A DNA stretch of 64,000 nucleotides. Source: Scylla paramamosain (Eukaryota > Arthropoda > Malacostraca > Decapoda > Portunidae). Of the stretch, positions 26,301 through 38,370 are shown piece after piece (position 1 is the first letter of the stretch; every line of letters begins with the position of its first letter). The notes under the pieces are model-generated. The model had not been told where the DNA came from. It searched no databases and saw only the letters and a list, made by a program, of their open reading frames with translations. The stretch covers positions 7,674,840 to 7,738,839 of the forward strand of contig NC_087181.1 of assembly GCF_035594125.1 (NCBI RefSeq), written 5' to 3'. A program made the translations under genes and the position numbers.

Positions 26301-27967
26301 CAACTACAGGGCAAAAAACGCAAAAAACTCGTGTATATAGAGACGTTTCATACATTCCAAATTACTGAAACTCTGGAACAACACTCTTAATTGAGAAAAA
26401 GAACAATCTTACTAAATGCGTGTGTTTTGAGTGCTTTTCACATCCTTAGTTACCAAAACCCTAAATTGCATGCGTAATCAGCTTTAAGTGGGAAAAATAT
26501 GACATTACCATGTCCTTTGAGTGTTTTTGAGCATGTTAGGCAATAAAGCACTAAAAACAGGGCAATCACATTATATTGGAATAAAACCAATTTTTAACAA
26601 GAACTTGCCTTTAAGTGTATTTCATCTCCTGATATACCAAAACACTAAAATGCATGCAAAATACACTTTATGGTGAAACAGAATAACATAACCAAAAACA
26701 TGTATTTTGAGTGTTTTTTATCATGTTACCAATAAAAACGCTTAAATACATGCAAAGAACCATTTTTTTATGAAACGAAAGGACATTACGAGAAACGTGT
26801 ATTATGAGTGTTTTTAAGTTCATTAAGTACGAAAAAGCTAAAAGCCACAAATTGCACTCTTTATTGAGAAAAAAAATAAAAAAAAATAAAAAAATACGGT
26901 ATTTTTTTTTCATTCTTATTCATCTTCACAGGTAACGAGGTGCCAAAATTCGGGCAAAGTTCATTAAATTATATGAAATAAGAACATTATCAAAAAAAGT
27001 TAAATTTAGCTTTTTTTTCTTACTTATGTACCAAACCCCTAAAGTGCATGCAAAGCCACCTATATGGGAAAATTAAACGTCTTTGCCAGAAAACGGTCTT
27101 ATAAGTGTTTTTCAGCATGTTAGGAACCAACACGATAAAACCCAAGGAAGTCAATCTATATGGGAATCCAAAACAAAATTACTGAAAACGTGTCTTTTCG
27201 GTGTTTTACGTAGAAAACGCTAAAACGGATGCAAACCAACCAAAATGAAGATATAGAATAACATTACCAAAAAGGTATATTTTGAGTGTTTTGAAATTGT
27301 TACCTACAAAAAACGCGAAAATGGATGGAAAGCACTCTATATTGGGAAGCAAAAGGCACCAAAAAGCATGTTAGGCACCAAAACGATAAATAATATGAAA
27401 GTCACTCTATATGGAAATCCAAAACAAAATTACTGGAAACGTGTCTTTTAAAAGATTTACGTAGAAAAAACGCTAAAAGGGATGCAAACCAACCAATATG
27501 AAGAAATAGACTAACCTTAAAAAAATATATGTATATTTTGTGCGTTCTTGAGCTTGTTACATAAAAAACGCGAAAATGGATGCAAAGCACTCTATATAAG
27601 GAAAAAAAGGACATAACGAGAAACGTGTATAATGATTGTTTTATAGTTTCACCAGAATCACAACGCAAAAAACGCAAAAACTCGAAGGTATGGAGAAGTT
27701 TCTAAGATACGAAAATACTGAAACTCTTAATCTCTTAATCAAGAAACAGAACAACCTTACTAAATGCGTGTATTTTGAGTATTTTTTTACATTCTTAGTT
27801 ACCAAATTCCATGCGATACTAGCTTTATGTGAGAAAAAAATGACATTACCAGAAAAGTGTCTTTGAGTGTTTTTCAGCGTGTTAGGCAATAAAGCACTAA
27901 AAAGCAAGAAAATCTCATTACATAGGAATAAAACCAACTTTTACGGAGAACTTGTTTTAGTGTTTTT
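23327..27967 (+). repeat. Satellite array, segment 5
   Basis: Forward array with L anchors near 23855, 24860, 25926 and 27029. Unit A after 23855 is the short form (CAGCAATTTCAACAATATTACTG). A joint of late C to A near 27357 (AAAAGGCACCAAAAAGCATG) starts the star-variant HOR (TTTTAAAAGATTTACG near 27446) leading to inverted block 4. The segment is the counterpart of 41.9-46.3 kb, including the same short A and the same C-to-A joint. No gene seen. Confidence 0.88.
23740..23847 (+). repeat. Local tandem duplication in unit K/L
   Basis: The stretch AATTATGT, A-run, CAT, A-run, AATTTATGTAGTTATGA occurs twice in a row. The paralogue at about 42236-42280 has only one copy. The duplication therefore postdates the split of the two 8-kb blocks. 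Confidence 0.7.
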
Positions 27968-28404
27968 GACACGCATTTAGTAAGGTTGCTCTGTTTCTCA
28001 ATTAAGAGTGTTATTCATGAGTTTCAGCATATACACGAGTTTTTGCGTTTTTCGCATTCATTCATTATACACTTTTCTCGCAATGTTCCCTTGTTTCCCA
28101 ATATAGAGTGCTTTGTATCCATTTTAGCGTTTTTTTTTTTTTTTGTAGGTAACAAGCTCAAAAGCACTCAAAATATATATTTTTGGTAATGTTTTTCTGC
28201 TTCTTGATATTTGTTGGTTTGTATCAGTTTTAGCGTTTTTCTACGTAAAACACTGAGAAGTCACGTTTTCAGTAATTTTCTTTTGGATTCCCACATAGAG
28301 TGAGTTCCTTATTATATATCGTTTTGGTGCCTATCTTGCTGAAAAACACTCAAAAGACAGATTTCTCGTAAGGTCTTTAATTTCCTCATATGGGAGGCTT
28401 TCCA
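27968..28404 (-). repeat. Inverted satellite block, copy 4
   Basis: Same junctions as the other copies (TTTTTGACACGCATTTAG on the left; GGAGGCTTTCCATG then forward G on the right). Reversed E is shortened: CAGCATATACACGAG replaces the longer CAGCATTTTGGTAT stretch. Copies 3 and 6 share this shortening, which links the three as a subfamily. Confidence 0.9.
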
Positions 28405-31400
28405 TGTCTTTTCAGTGTTTTTCATCGTGTTACGCAATAAAGCACTAAAAGCCAGGGCAATCACATTACATGGGAATAAAACCAAATTTTACCAAGAACT
28501 TGCCTTTATTTTTTGAGCTCCTTACATACCAAAACGCTGAAACGCATGCAAAATACATTTTATGGAGAAACATTACCAAATACATGTATTTTGAGTGTTT
28601 TTGATCATGTTATCTATAAAAACGCATAAATACATGCAAAGAACATTATGTTTGGGAAACGAAAGGACATTACGAGAAACGTTTATAATGAGTGATTTTT
28701 AAGTTCCTTCAGTAACAAAAAGCTAAAATCCACAAATAACACTCTTTAGAAAAAAAAATAAAAAATAAAAATATATAAAAAATAGGATTTTTTTTTTTTT
28801 GTTATTTATCTTTATAGGTACCGAGATGCCAAAATTCTGCCAAAACTCAGGGAATTTATGTGAAAAAAAAGAACATTATCATAAAAAATAATTATAGCTT
28901 TTTTTCGGATTCTTATGTACCAAACCCTAAAGTGCATGCAAAGACACGTATATAGGGAAGTTAAACGACTTTACCAGAAACCTGTCTTTTCAGTGTTCTT
29001 CAGCATGTTAGGCACCAAAACGATAAGTAATATGGAAGTTAGTCAATATGTGAATTCAAAAGAAAATTACTGAAAACGTGTCTTTTCACTGTTTTACGTA
29101 GAAAAACGCTGAAGCGGATACAAACCATCCTATATGAAGGAATAGAATAGCATTACCAAAAAGATGTATTTTGAGTGTTTTTGAGCTTGTTACCTACAAA
29201 AAATGCAAAAATGGATATAAAGCACCCTATATTAGGAAACAAAAGGACATTACGAAAAACGTGTATAATTAGTGTTTTATAGTTTTAAAAGAAACACAAC
29301 GCAAAAACTCGTGTATATAGAGATATTTCTAACATTCCAAAATGAATAAATGCAAAGCCTCCAATATGAGGAAATTAAACGACCTTTCCAGAAATCTGTG
29401 TTTTCAGTGTTTTTTAGCATGTTAGGCACCAAAACGATAAATAATAAGGAACTCACTCTATTTGGGAATCCAAAACAAAGTTACTGAAAACGTTAAAGCG
29501 GATGGAAACCAACCAATATCAAGAAATACAAAAGTTACCAAAAAGGTATATTTTGATTGTTTTTGAGCTTTTTACCTACAAAAAACGCGAAAATTAATGC
29601 GAAGCACTCTATATTAGGAAACAAAAGGACATTGCAAGAAAAGTGTGTAATGAGTGCTTTATAGTTCAAAAGAACCACAAAGCAAAAAACGCAAAAACTC
29701 GTGTATATGGAGAGATTTCCTAGATACCAAAATGCTGAAACTCATGAATAAAACTCTTAATTGAGAAACAAAACAACCTTAATAAATGCGTGTATTTTGA
29801 GTGCTTTTCACATTCTTAGTTACCAAAACCCCAGATTGCATGCGAAACCACCATTATGTGAGAAAAAAATGACATTCCCAGAAAAGTTTCTTTTAAGTGT
29901 TTTTGAGCGTGATAGGCTCTAAAAAAAAAGCAGGGCAATCATATTACATTGGAATAACACCAATTTATACAAAAAACTTGCCTTTAAGTGTTTTTAAGCT
30001 CTTTATATTAATAAAATTACTAAAAACGTGTCTCATCGGTGTTTTACGTAGAAAAACGCTAAAACGGATGCAAACCAACCAATATGAAGAAATAAAATAA
30101 CATTACCAAAAAGGTATATTTTGAGTGTTTTTGAAATCGTTACCTACAAAAAATGCGAAAATGGATGGAAAGCATATTGGGAAGCAAAAGGACATTACGA
30201 GAAACATGTATAATGAGTGTTTTATAGTTTCACAAGAACTACAGGGCAAAAAACGCAAAAAACTCGTGTATATAGAGAAGTTTCTTACTTTCTAAAATGC
30301 TCAAACTCTGGAAGAACACTCTTAATTGAGAAACAGAACAATCTTACTAAATGCCTGTATTTTGAGTGCTTTTTACATTCTTAGTTACCAAAATCCCAAA
30401 TTTCATGCGAAACCAGCTTTATGTGGGAAAAAAAATTACATTACCAGAAAAATGTCTTTTGAGTGTTTTTGAGCGTGTTAGCCAATAAAGCAATAAAAAG
30501 CAGGGCAAACACATTACATTGGAATAAAACCAATTTTTAACAAGAACTTGCCTTTAAGTGTTTTTGAGCTACTTATATACCAAAACACTAAAACGCATGC
30601 AAAATACACTTTATGGTGAAACAGAAGAACATTACTAAAAACATGTATTTTGAGTGGTTTTGATCATGTTACCAATAAAAACACTTAAATACATGCAAAG
30701 AACCCTATTTTGGGGAAACGAAAGGGCATTACGAGAAACGTGTATTATGAGTGTTTTTAAGTTCCTTAAGTACCAAAAAAGCTAAAACCCACAAATAACA
30801 CTCTTTATAGAGAAAAAAATAAAGTAAAATAAAATAAAATATAATTTATTTTTTTTGTTATTCATCTTTATAGGTACTAAGATGCCAAAATTCTGGCAAT
30901 ATTCTTTGGGAATCGAAAACAAAATTACTGAAAACGCTAAAACAGATGAAAACCAACCAATATGAAGAAATAGAATAACATTACCAAAGAGGTATATTTT
31001 GAGTGTTTATGAGCTTGTTACCTACATAAAACGCGAAAATTGATGCAAAGCACTCCCTATTGGGAAAGAAAAGGACATTACGAGAATTATGTATAATGAG
31101 TGTCTTATTATTTTTTGGGCAAAATAACTTGTGCTTCACAAGAACCACAAGGCAAAAAACGCAAAAACTCGTATATATAAAGAAGTTTCTTAGATACGAA
31201 AACGCTGAAACTCTTGAATAACAATCTTAATTGAGAAACAGAACAACATTACCAAATGCGTGTATTTTGAGTGTTTTTTTTTCACATTCTTCGCAAAACC
31301 CTAAATAGCATCCGAAACTAGCTTGATGTGGGAAAAAAATGACATTACCAGAAGTGTCTTTTCAGTGTTTTTGACCGTGTTAGGCAATAAAGCACTAAAA

Positions 31401-32552
31401 AGCAGGGCAATGATATTACATTGGAAAAAAACAAATTTTGCCAAGAACTTGCCTTGAAGTGTTTTTGAGCTCTTTACATACCAAATTGCTAAAACGCATG
31501 CAAAACATTCCTTAATAGAGAAGGAGAATAACACCACCAAAAACAAGTGTTTTGAGTGTTTTTTATCATGTTACCTATAAAAACGCTTAAATACATGCAA
31601 AGAAAGGACATTACGAGAAATGTGTATTATGAATGTTTTTAAGTTCCTTAAGTACCAAAACGTTAAAACCTACAAATAACACTCTTTATAGAGAAAAAAA
31701 TAAATAAAAAAATAGCATTTTTATTTTTTTGTTATTGATGTTCATATCTACCAACATGCCAAAATTCTGCCAAAATTCAGAGAAATTATGTGGAAAAAAC
31801 ATTATCGAAAAACTTAATTTTACCTATTTTTTCAGAGTTATGTTCCAAACCATAAAGTGTATGCAAAGCCACCTATCTGATGAAATTTAACGACTTTACA
31901 AGAAACCTGTCTTTTGAGTGTTTTTTTGCATGTTTTGCAGGCACCAAAACGATAAATAATATGAAAGTCACTCTATATGGAAATCCAAAACAAAATTACT
32001 GAAAACGTGTCTTTTAAAAGATTTACGTAGAAAAACGCTAAAACGGATGAAAACCAACCAATATAAAGAAATAGAATAACATTACCAAAAAAGTATATTT
32101 TGTGTATTTTTGAGCTTGTTACATAAAAAAAAAAAAAGCGAAAATGGATGCAAACCACTCTATATAAGGAAAAAAAAGAACATATCGAGAAACGTGTATA
32201 ATGAGTGTTTTGTAGTTTCACCAGAATCACAAGGCAAAAAACGCAAAAACTCGACTGTATGGAGAAGTTTCTAAGATAGCAAAATACTGAAACTCATGAA
32301 TAACACTCTTCATCAAGAAACAGAACATCCTTACTAAATGCGTGTATTTTGAGTGTTTTTTTTACATTCTTAGTTACCAAAACCCCAAATTCTATGCGAA
32401 ACTAGCTTTATGTGGGAAAAAAATGACATTACCAGAAAAGTGTCTATGAGTGTTTTTGAGCGTGTTAGGCAATAAAGTACTAAAAAGCAAGGCAAACACA
32501 ATACATGGGAATAAAACCAACTTTTACAAAGAACTTGCCTTTTAGTGTTTTT
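28405..32552 (+). repeat. Satellite array, segment 6
   Basis: Forward array with L anchors near 28918 and 31843. Joints: E to L near 29340, a shortened B near 29490, a small gap in G near 29915, H to B near 30005, and K to B near 30895. The final HOR is the star variant (TTTTAAAAGATTTACG near 32011). The first part matches 46.8-49.2 kb and the last part matches 7.7-10.3 kb, so this segment is itself a junction of two larger blocks. No gene seen. Confidence 0.88.
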
Positions 32553-33031
32553 GACACGCATTTAGTAAGGTTGCTCTGTTTCTCAATTAAGAGTGTTATT
32601 CTTGAGTTTCAGCATTTTGTTATATAGGAAACTTCTCCATATACACGAGTTTTTTGCGTTTTTTGCCTTGTGTTTTTTTTTAAATTATTAAACATTCATT
32701 TTACACTTTTCTCGCAATGTCCCTTTGTTTCCCAATATAGAGTGCTTTTTATCAATTTGTGCCTTTCTTTTCTAGGTAACAAGCTCAAAAACACTCAAAA
32801 TATACATTTTTGATAATGTTTTTCAGCTTCTTGATATTGGTTGGTTTGTATCACTTTTAGCGTTTTTCTACGTAAAACACTGAGAAGACACGTTTTCATT
32901 AATTTTCTTTTGGATTCCCACATAGCGTGAGTTCCTTATTATTTATCGTTTTGGTGCCTAACGTGCTGAAAAACACTCAAAAGACAGATTTCTGGTAAGG
33001 TCTTTAATTTCCTCATATGGGAGGCTTTAAA
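32553..33031 (-). repeat. Inverted satellite block, copy 5
   Basis: Nearly full-length inverted block of about 479 bp. It is closest to copy 2: both end GGAGGCTTTAAATG before forward G, and both keep a full-length reversed E (CAGCATTTTG followed by TATATAGGAAAC). The position relative to the downstream HORs is the same as for copy 2, with an offset of about 22.3 kb. Confidence 0.9.
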
Positions 33032-35816
33032 TGTCTTTTCAGTGTTTTTGAGCGTGTTACGCAATAAAGCACTAAAAGCCAGAGCAATCACATTACATGG
33101 GAATAAAACCAAATTTTACCAAGAACTTGCCTTTAATTTTTTTTTGAGCTCCTTACATACCAAAACGCTAAAACGCATGCAAAATACATTTTATGGAGAA
33201 ACAGAATAACATTACCAAATACATGTATTTTGAGTGTTTTTGATCATGTTATCTATAAAAACGCTTAAATACATGCAAAGAACCTTATGTTTAGGAAACG
33301 AAAGGACATTACAAGAAACGTATATTATGAGTGTTTTTTTAAGTTCCTTCATTACCAAAAAGCTAAAACCCACAAATAACACTTTTTAGAAAAAAAAAAT
33401 TAAAAAATAAAAAAATTTTAAAAAATGGGATTTTTTTTTTGTTTTTTATCTTTATAGGTACCGAATAGCCAAAATTCTGATAAAATTCAGAGAATTTATG
33501 TGGAAAAAAGAACATTATTATGAAAGTTAATTATAGCTATTTTTTCTGATTGTTATGTACCAAAACCCAAAGTGCATGCAAAGCCACCTATATAGGGAAG
33601 TTAAACGACTTTACCAGAAACCTGTCTTTTCAGTGTTTTTCAACATGTTAGGCACTAATACGATAAATAATATGAAAATCAGTCAATATGTGAATTCAAA
33701 ACAAAATTACTGAAAACGTGTCTTTTTAGTGTTTTACGTAGAAAAACGTTAAAGCGGATGCAAACCATCCTATATGAAGAAATAGAATAACATTACCAAA
33801 AAGATAAATTTTGAGTGTTTTTGAGCTTGTTACCTACAAAAAATGCAAAAATGGATGTAAAGCAGTCTATATTAGGAAACAAAAGGACATTACGAGAAAC
33901 GTGCATAATGAGTGTTTTATAGTTTTAAAAGAACCACAAGGCAATAAACGCAAATACTCGTGTATATAGAGAAATTTTTACATACCAAAATGATGATATG
34001 CATAAATAACACTATTAATCGATAAACAGAACTACCTTACCAAATTGTGTATTTTGAGTGTTTTTCACATTCTTAGTTACGAAAATGCCAAATTACATGC
34101 GAAACTAGCTTCATGTAAAGAAAAAAAATGACATTACCAGAAAAGTTTCTTTTGAGTGTTTTTGAGCGTGATATGCAACAAAGCACTAAAAAGCAGAACA
34201 ATCACATTACATGGGAATAAAACCAACTTTTACGAAGAATTTGCCTTTAAGTGTTTTTTAACTCCTTATATACCAAACCGCTAAAACTCATGCAAAACAA
34301 ACTTTATGGAGAAACAGAATAACATTACCAAAAACATGTATTTTGAGTGTTTTTGATCATGTTATCTATAAAAACGCTTAAGTACATGCAAAGAACATTA
34401 TGTTTGGGAAACAAAAGGACATTACGAGAAACGTGTATTATGAGTGTTTTTATGAGTTCCTTAAGTACCAAAAAGCTAAAACCCACAATTAACACTCTTT
34501 ATTTAGAATATAAAAAAATAAAAAAATAAAAAAAATAGGAATTTTTTTTTTTTGTTATTCATTTCCATAGGTACCGAGATGCCAAAATTCTAGGTAAATT
34601 CAGGGCAATCATATGATAAAACAATATTATAAAAAAAAGTTAATTTCAGCTTTTTTTTCGGACTGTTATGTACCAAACCCTAAACTGTATGCAAAGCCTC
34701 CAATATGAGGAAATTAAACGACCTTACCAGAAATTTGTGTTTTGTGTGTTTTTTAGCATGTTTGGCACCAAAACGATAAATAATAATAATTGGGAATCCA
34801 AAAGAAAGTTATTGAAAACGTGTCTTCTCAGTGTTTTACGTAGAAAAACGTTAGAACGGATACAAACCAACCAATATCAATAACTAGAAAAACGTTACCA
34901 AAAAGGTATATTTTGATTGTTTTTGAGCTTTTTACCTACAAAAACACGAAAATTAATGGAAAGCACTATACATTGGGAAACAAAACAACATTGCAAGAAA
35001 AGTGTATAATGAGTGTTTTATAGTTCAAAAGAACCACAAAGCAAACAACGTAAAAACTTGTGTATATGGAGAGATTTACTAGATACCAAAATGCTGAAAC
35101 TCATGAATAACACTCTTAATTGAAAAACAGAACAACTTTACTAAATGCGTGTATTTTGAGTGCTTTTCACATTCTTAGTTACCAAAAACCCCAAATTACA
35201 TGCGAAAATAGCTTTGTGGGGAAAGAAAAATTACTTTACCAGTAAAGTGTCTTTTGAGTGTTTTTCAGCGTGATAGGTAATAAAGCACCCAAAAGCAAGG
35301 CAATCACATTACATTGGAATAAAACCATTTTTTACCAAGAACTTGCCTTTCAGTGTTTTGAGCTCCTTATATACAAAACTGCTAAAACGCATGCGAAACA
35401 CACTTTATGGAGAAACAGGATAACATTACCAAAACCTTGTATTTTGAGTGTTTTTGATCATGTTATCTATAAAAACGCTTAAATACATGCAAAGAACCTT
35501 ATGTTTGGGAAATGAAAGGACATTACGAGAAACGTGTATTATGAGTGTTTTTAAGTTCTTTAAGTACCAAAAAGGTAAATCCCACAAAAAACACTCTTTA
35601 CTGAGAAAAAATAAATCAATAAATAAAAAATAAAAAAATAGGATTTTTTTTAATTTATCTTCAGGTACCGAAATTCAGGACAATTATATGATAAAAGAAT
35701 ATTATCAAAAAAGTTAATTTTAGCTTTTTTTTCGGACTGTTATGTACCAAACCCTAAAGTGCATGCAAAGCCTCCTATATGAGGAAATTAAACGATATTA
35801 TCAGAAATATCTCTTT

Positions 35817-36925
35817 TGAATGTTGTTCAGCATGTTAAGCACCAAAACAATAAGTAATAAGGAACTCACTCTATATGGGAATTCAAAAGAAAATTACTGA
35901 AAACGTGTCTTCTCAGTGTTTTACGTAGAAAAACACTAAAACGGATGCAAACAAACCAATATAAAGAAATAGAAAAACATTACCAAAAAGGTATATTTTG
36001 AGTGTTTTTGAGCTTGTTATCTATAAAAAAAAACACTAAAATTGATGCAAAGTACTCTATAATGGGAAAGAAAAGGACATTGCAAGAAAAGTGCATAATG
36101 AGTGTTTTATAGTTCAAAAGAACCACAAGGCAAAAAATGCAAAAAACTAGTGTATATGAAGAAGTTTCTTAGATACGAAAATGCTGAAACTCATGAACAC
36201 TCTTAATCGAGAAACAGAACAGTCTTACTAAATGTGTGTATTTTGAGTGCTTTTCACATTCTTAGTTACCAAAACCCCAAATTGCATGTGAAATCAGCTT
36301 TATGTGGGAAAAAAATGACATTACCAGAAAAATGTCTTTTGGGTGTTTTTGAGCGTGTTAGGCAGTAAACCACTAAAAAGCAGGGTAATCACATTACATT
36401 GGAATAAAACCAATTTTTAATAAGAACTTGCCTTTAAGTGTTTTTGAGCTTCTTATATACCAAAACACTAATACGCATGCAAAATACACTTTATGGTGAA
36501 ACAGAATAACATTACCAAAAACATGTATTTTGAGTGTTTTTGATCATGTTACCAATAAAAACGCTTAAATACATGAAAAAACCCTATTTTTGGGAAACGA
36601 AAGGACATTACTAGAAATGTGTATTATGAGTGTTTTTAAGTTCATTAAGTACGAAAAAGCAAAAAGCCACAAATTACACTCTTTATTAAGAAAAATAAAT
36701 AAATAAATAAAAAAATACGATATTTTTTTTATTCATTCTTATTTATATTCACAGGTAACGAGGTGCCAAAATTGGAGCAACGTTCAGGAAATTATATGAA
36801 ATAAGAACATTATCAAAAAAGTTAAATTTAGCTTTTTTTCGGATTGTTATGTACCAAACCCCTAAAGTGCATGCAAAGCCACCTATATGGGGAAATTAAA
36901 CCTCTTTGCCAGAAAACTGTTTTAT
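35817..36925 (+). repeat. Reference 12-unit higher-order repeat (A to L)
   Basis: T-rich boxes marking unit starts lie near A 35817, B 35914, C 36000, D 36100, E 36161, F 36245, G 36341, H 36436, I 36532, J 36628, K 36732, L 36831, and the next A at 36926. Spacings are mostly 84-104 bp, with D to E only about 61 bp. Typical unit text after the box: A GCATGTTAGGCACCAAAACG; B TTTACGTAGAAAAACGCTAA; C AGCTTGTTACCTACAAAAAA; G AGCGTGTTAGGCAATAAAGC; H AGCTCCTTACATACCAAAAC; I GATCATGTTACCTATAAAAA. The tail of J and start of K hold a run of A/AAAT followed by a T-run. Confidence 0.88.
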
Positions 36926-36951
36926 AGGTGTTTTTCAGTATGTTAGGAACC

Positions 36952-37061
36952 AACACGATAAAACCCAAGGAAGTCAATCTATATGGGAATTCAAAACACA
37001 ATTACTAACACGATAAAACCCAAGGAAGTCAATCTATATGGGAATCCAAAACACATTACTG
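36952..37061 (+). repeat. 55-bp tandem duplication at the LINE insertion point
   Basis: AACACGATAAAACCCAAGGA and the following bases up to the ATTACT motif occur at 36952-37006 and again from 37007, with two or three differences (for example GAATTC versus GAATCC). Other HOR copies, such as those at 27129, 45485 and 62520, have this part of unit A only once. The LINE begins immediately after the second copy. Confidence 0.85.
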
Positions 37062-37062
37062 A

Positions 37063-37299
37063 GGAGGCAGTAGACACCTGCCGAAACGATAATTACTCCC
37101 AGTGAGGTCTAAAGCACTGTTCAGGGGGTGCTGTGAACTTATCATTAAACCCAGCTTTGACCTCACTGAACGTTTCCCTTTGTGTCTCACAACACAATGG
37201 GGTAGTCACAGCCTGCCCTCTAAAGACAACTCTCTTCCTCCACACAAAACTACAAGCACCTAATAACACACACACCCTTCACTCAAAAATTTTAAAATC
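37063..37299 (+). other. 5' leader of jockey-like LINE
   Basis: A noncoding stretch between the satellite and the first Met at 37300. It starts GGAGGCAGTAGACACCTGCC, which can form a small hairpin (GGCAG at 37066-37070 with CTGCC at 37078-37082). The leader has no similarity to the satellite. Whether position 37063 is the true element start or a truncation point cannot be decided from one copy. Confidence 0.6.
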
Positions 37300-38370
37300 A
37301 TGGCGACTTCTACACCAGCCTCGGAGTCCCCATCTGGGGAGGGGACCATAAATGTCCCCAGGTCGGACTGCCTTTCCGTCGACGACCCTAAGTGTCTTGA
37401 CACCCCCCTCAACTTTTTCTTCATTAACTTCTGCAACATTCGCGGTCTAAGATCTAATTTTCAATCTGTAGAACACCACCTCTCCTCTTCTAAACCTCAT
37501 CTTTTTTTCCTCACTGAAACTCAGGTGTCTGAGGCAACTGACAGTAGCCCCTTTTCTGTTCCCTCCTACTTTCTCTATCCTCATTTTCGATCCAAAGCTG
37601 GATGCTGCGTTTATGTGCGCAATGACTTAACCTGCTCTCGTGCCCACGCTCTTGAATCTTCCGAGTTTTCCACCATCTGGCTACGACTACAGAGTCATTC
37701 TCATACTAAATTTATCTGTGCTGTATACCTCTCTCCTAACTCCTCTGACTATAAGAAATTCTTTGACTACTTAACTTCCAAAGTGGAGCACATTCTGACC
37801 CTCTTCCCTTTTGCAGAGATCTCCATTCTTGGAGACTTCAATGTTCACCACCAGCTTTGGCTTTCCTCTCCCTTCACTGACCATCCTGGTGAACTAGCCT
37901 ACAACTTTGCTATCCTCCATGACCTAGAGCAATTGGTGCAACACCCTACTCGTATTCCTGACCGTCTTGGAGATACGCCCAACATTCTTGACCTTTTCCT
38001 GACTTCTAATCCTTCTGCTTATGCTGTCACCCTTTCTTCTCCGTTGGGCTCCTCCGATCACAATCTCATATCTTTATCTTATCCTATCACTCCAATCCCT
38101 CCTCAGGATCCCCCTAAGCGAAGGTGCCTCTGGCGTTTTGCCTCTGCTAGTTGGGGGGACCTGAGGAGGTATTTTGCTGATTTTTCTTGGAATGACTACT
38201 GCTTCCGTGTCAGAGACCCGTCTTTGTGTGCTGAGCGCATAACAGATGTGATAGTGTCTGGCATGGAGGCGTACATTCCTCACTCTTTTTCTCGTCCTAA
38301 ACCTTCTAAACCTTGGTTTAACACAGCTTGTTCTCGTGCTATACATGATAGAGAGGTGGCCCACAAAATC
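37300..38370 (+). pseudogene. Endonuclease half of the jockey-like LINE polyprotein
   Basis: The open frame from Met at 37300 encodes an APE-type endonuclease that would nick target DNA to prime reverse transcription. Visible motifs: [10 protein letters not shown] with Asn46; FLTETQ with Glu73; CVYVRNDL near 103-110; [10 protein letters not shown] with Tyr143; ILGDFNVHH with Asp179 and Asn181; ILDLFLTS with Asp231; and [10 protein letters not shown] with Asp253 and His254. These are the full set of expected active-site positions, so this domain looks intact. The frame then runs into the linker ([20 protein letters not shown]). Near 38365 a small deletion shifts it out of the RT frame, and it ends in unrelated residues at a stop at 38440-38442. 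The start is the first Met after the leader, about 40 residues before the domain. Confidence 0.85.

Larger units (their letters stand above)
33032..37062 (+). repeat. Satellite array, segment 7 (to jockey-like insertion)
   Basis: The most regular part of the window, with L anchors near 33556, 34671, 35747 and 36851 giving spacings of about 1115, 1076 and 1104 bp. It corresponds to 10.8-14.0 kb with an offset of about 22.3 kb. It ends between units A and B where the second LINE is inserted, after a local 55-bp duplication. No gene seen. Confidence 0.9.
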
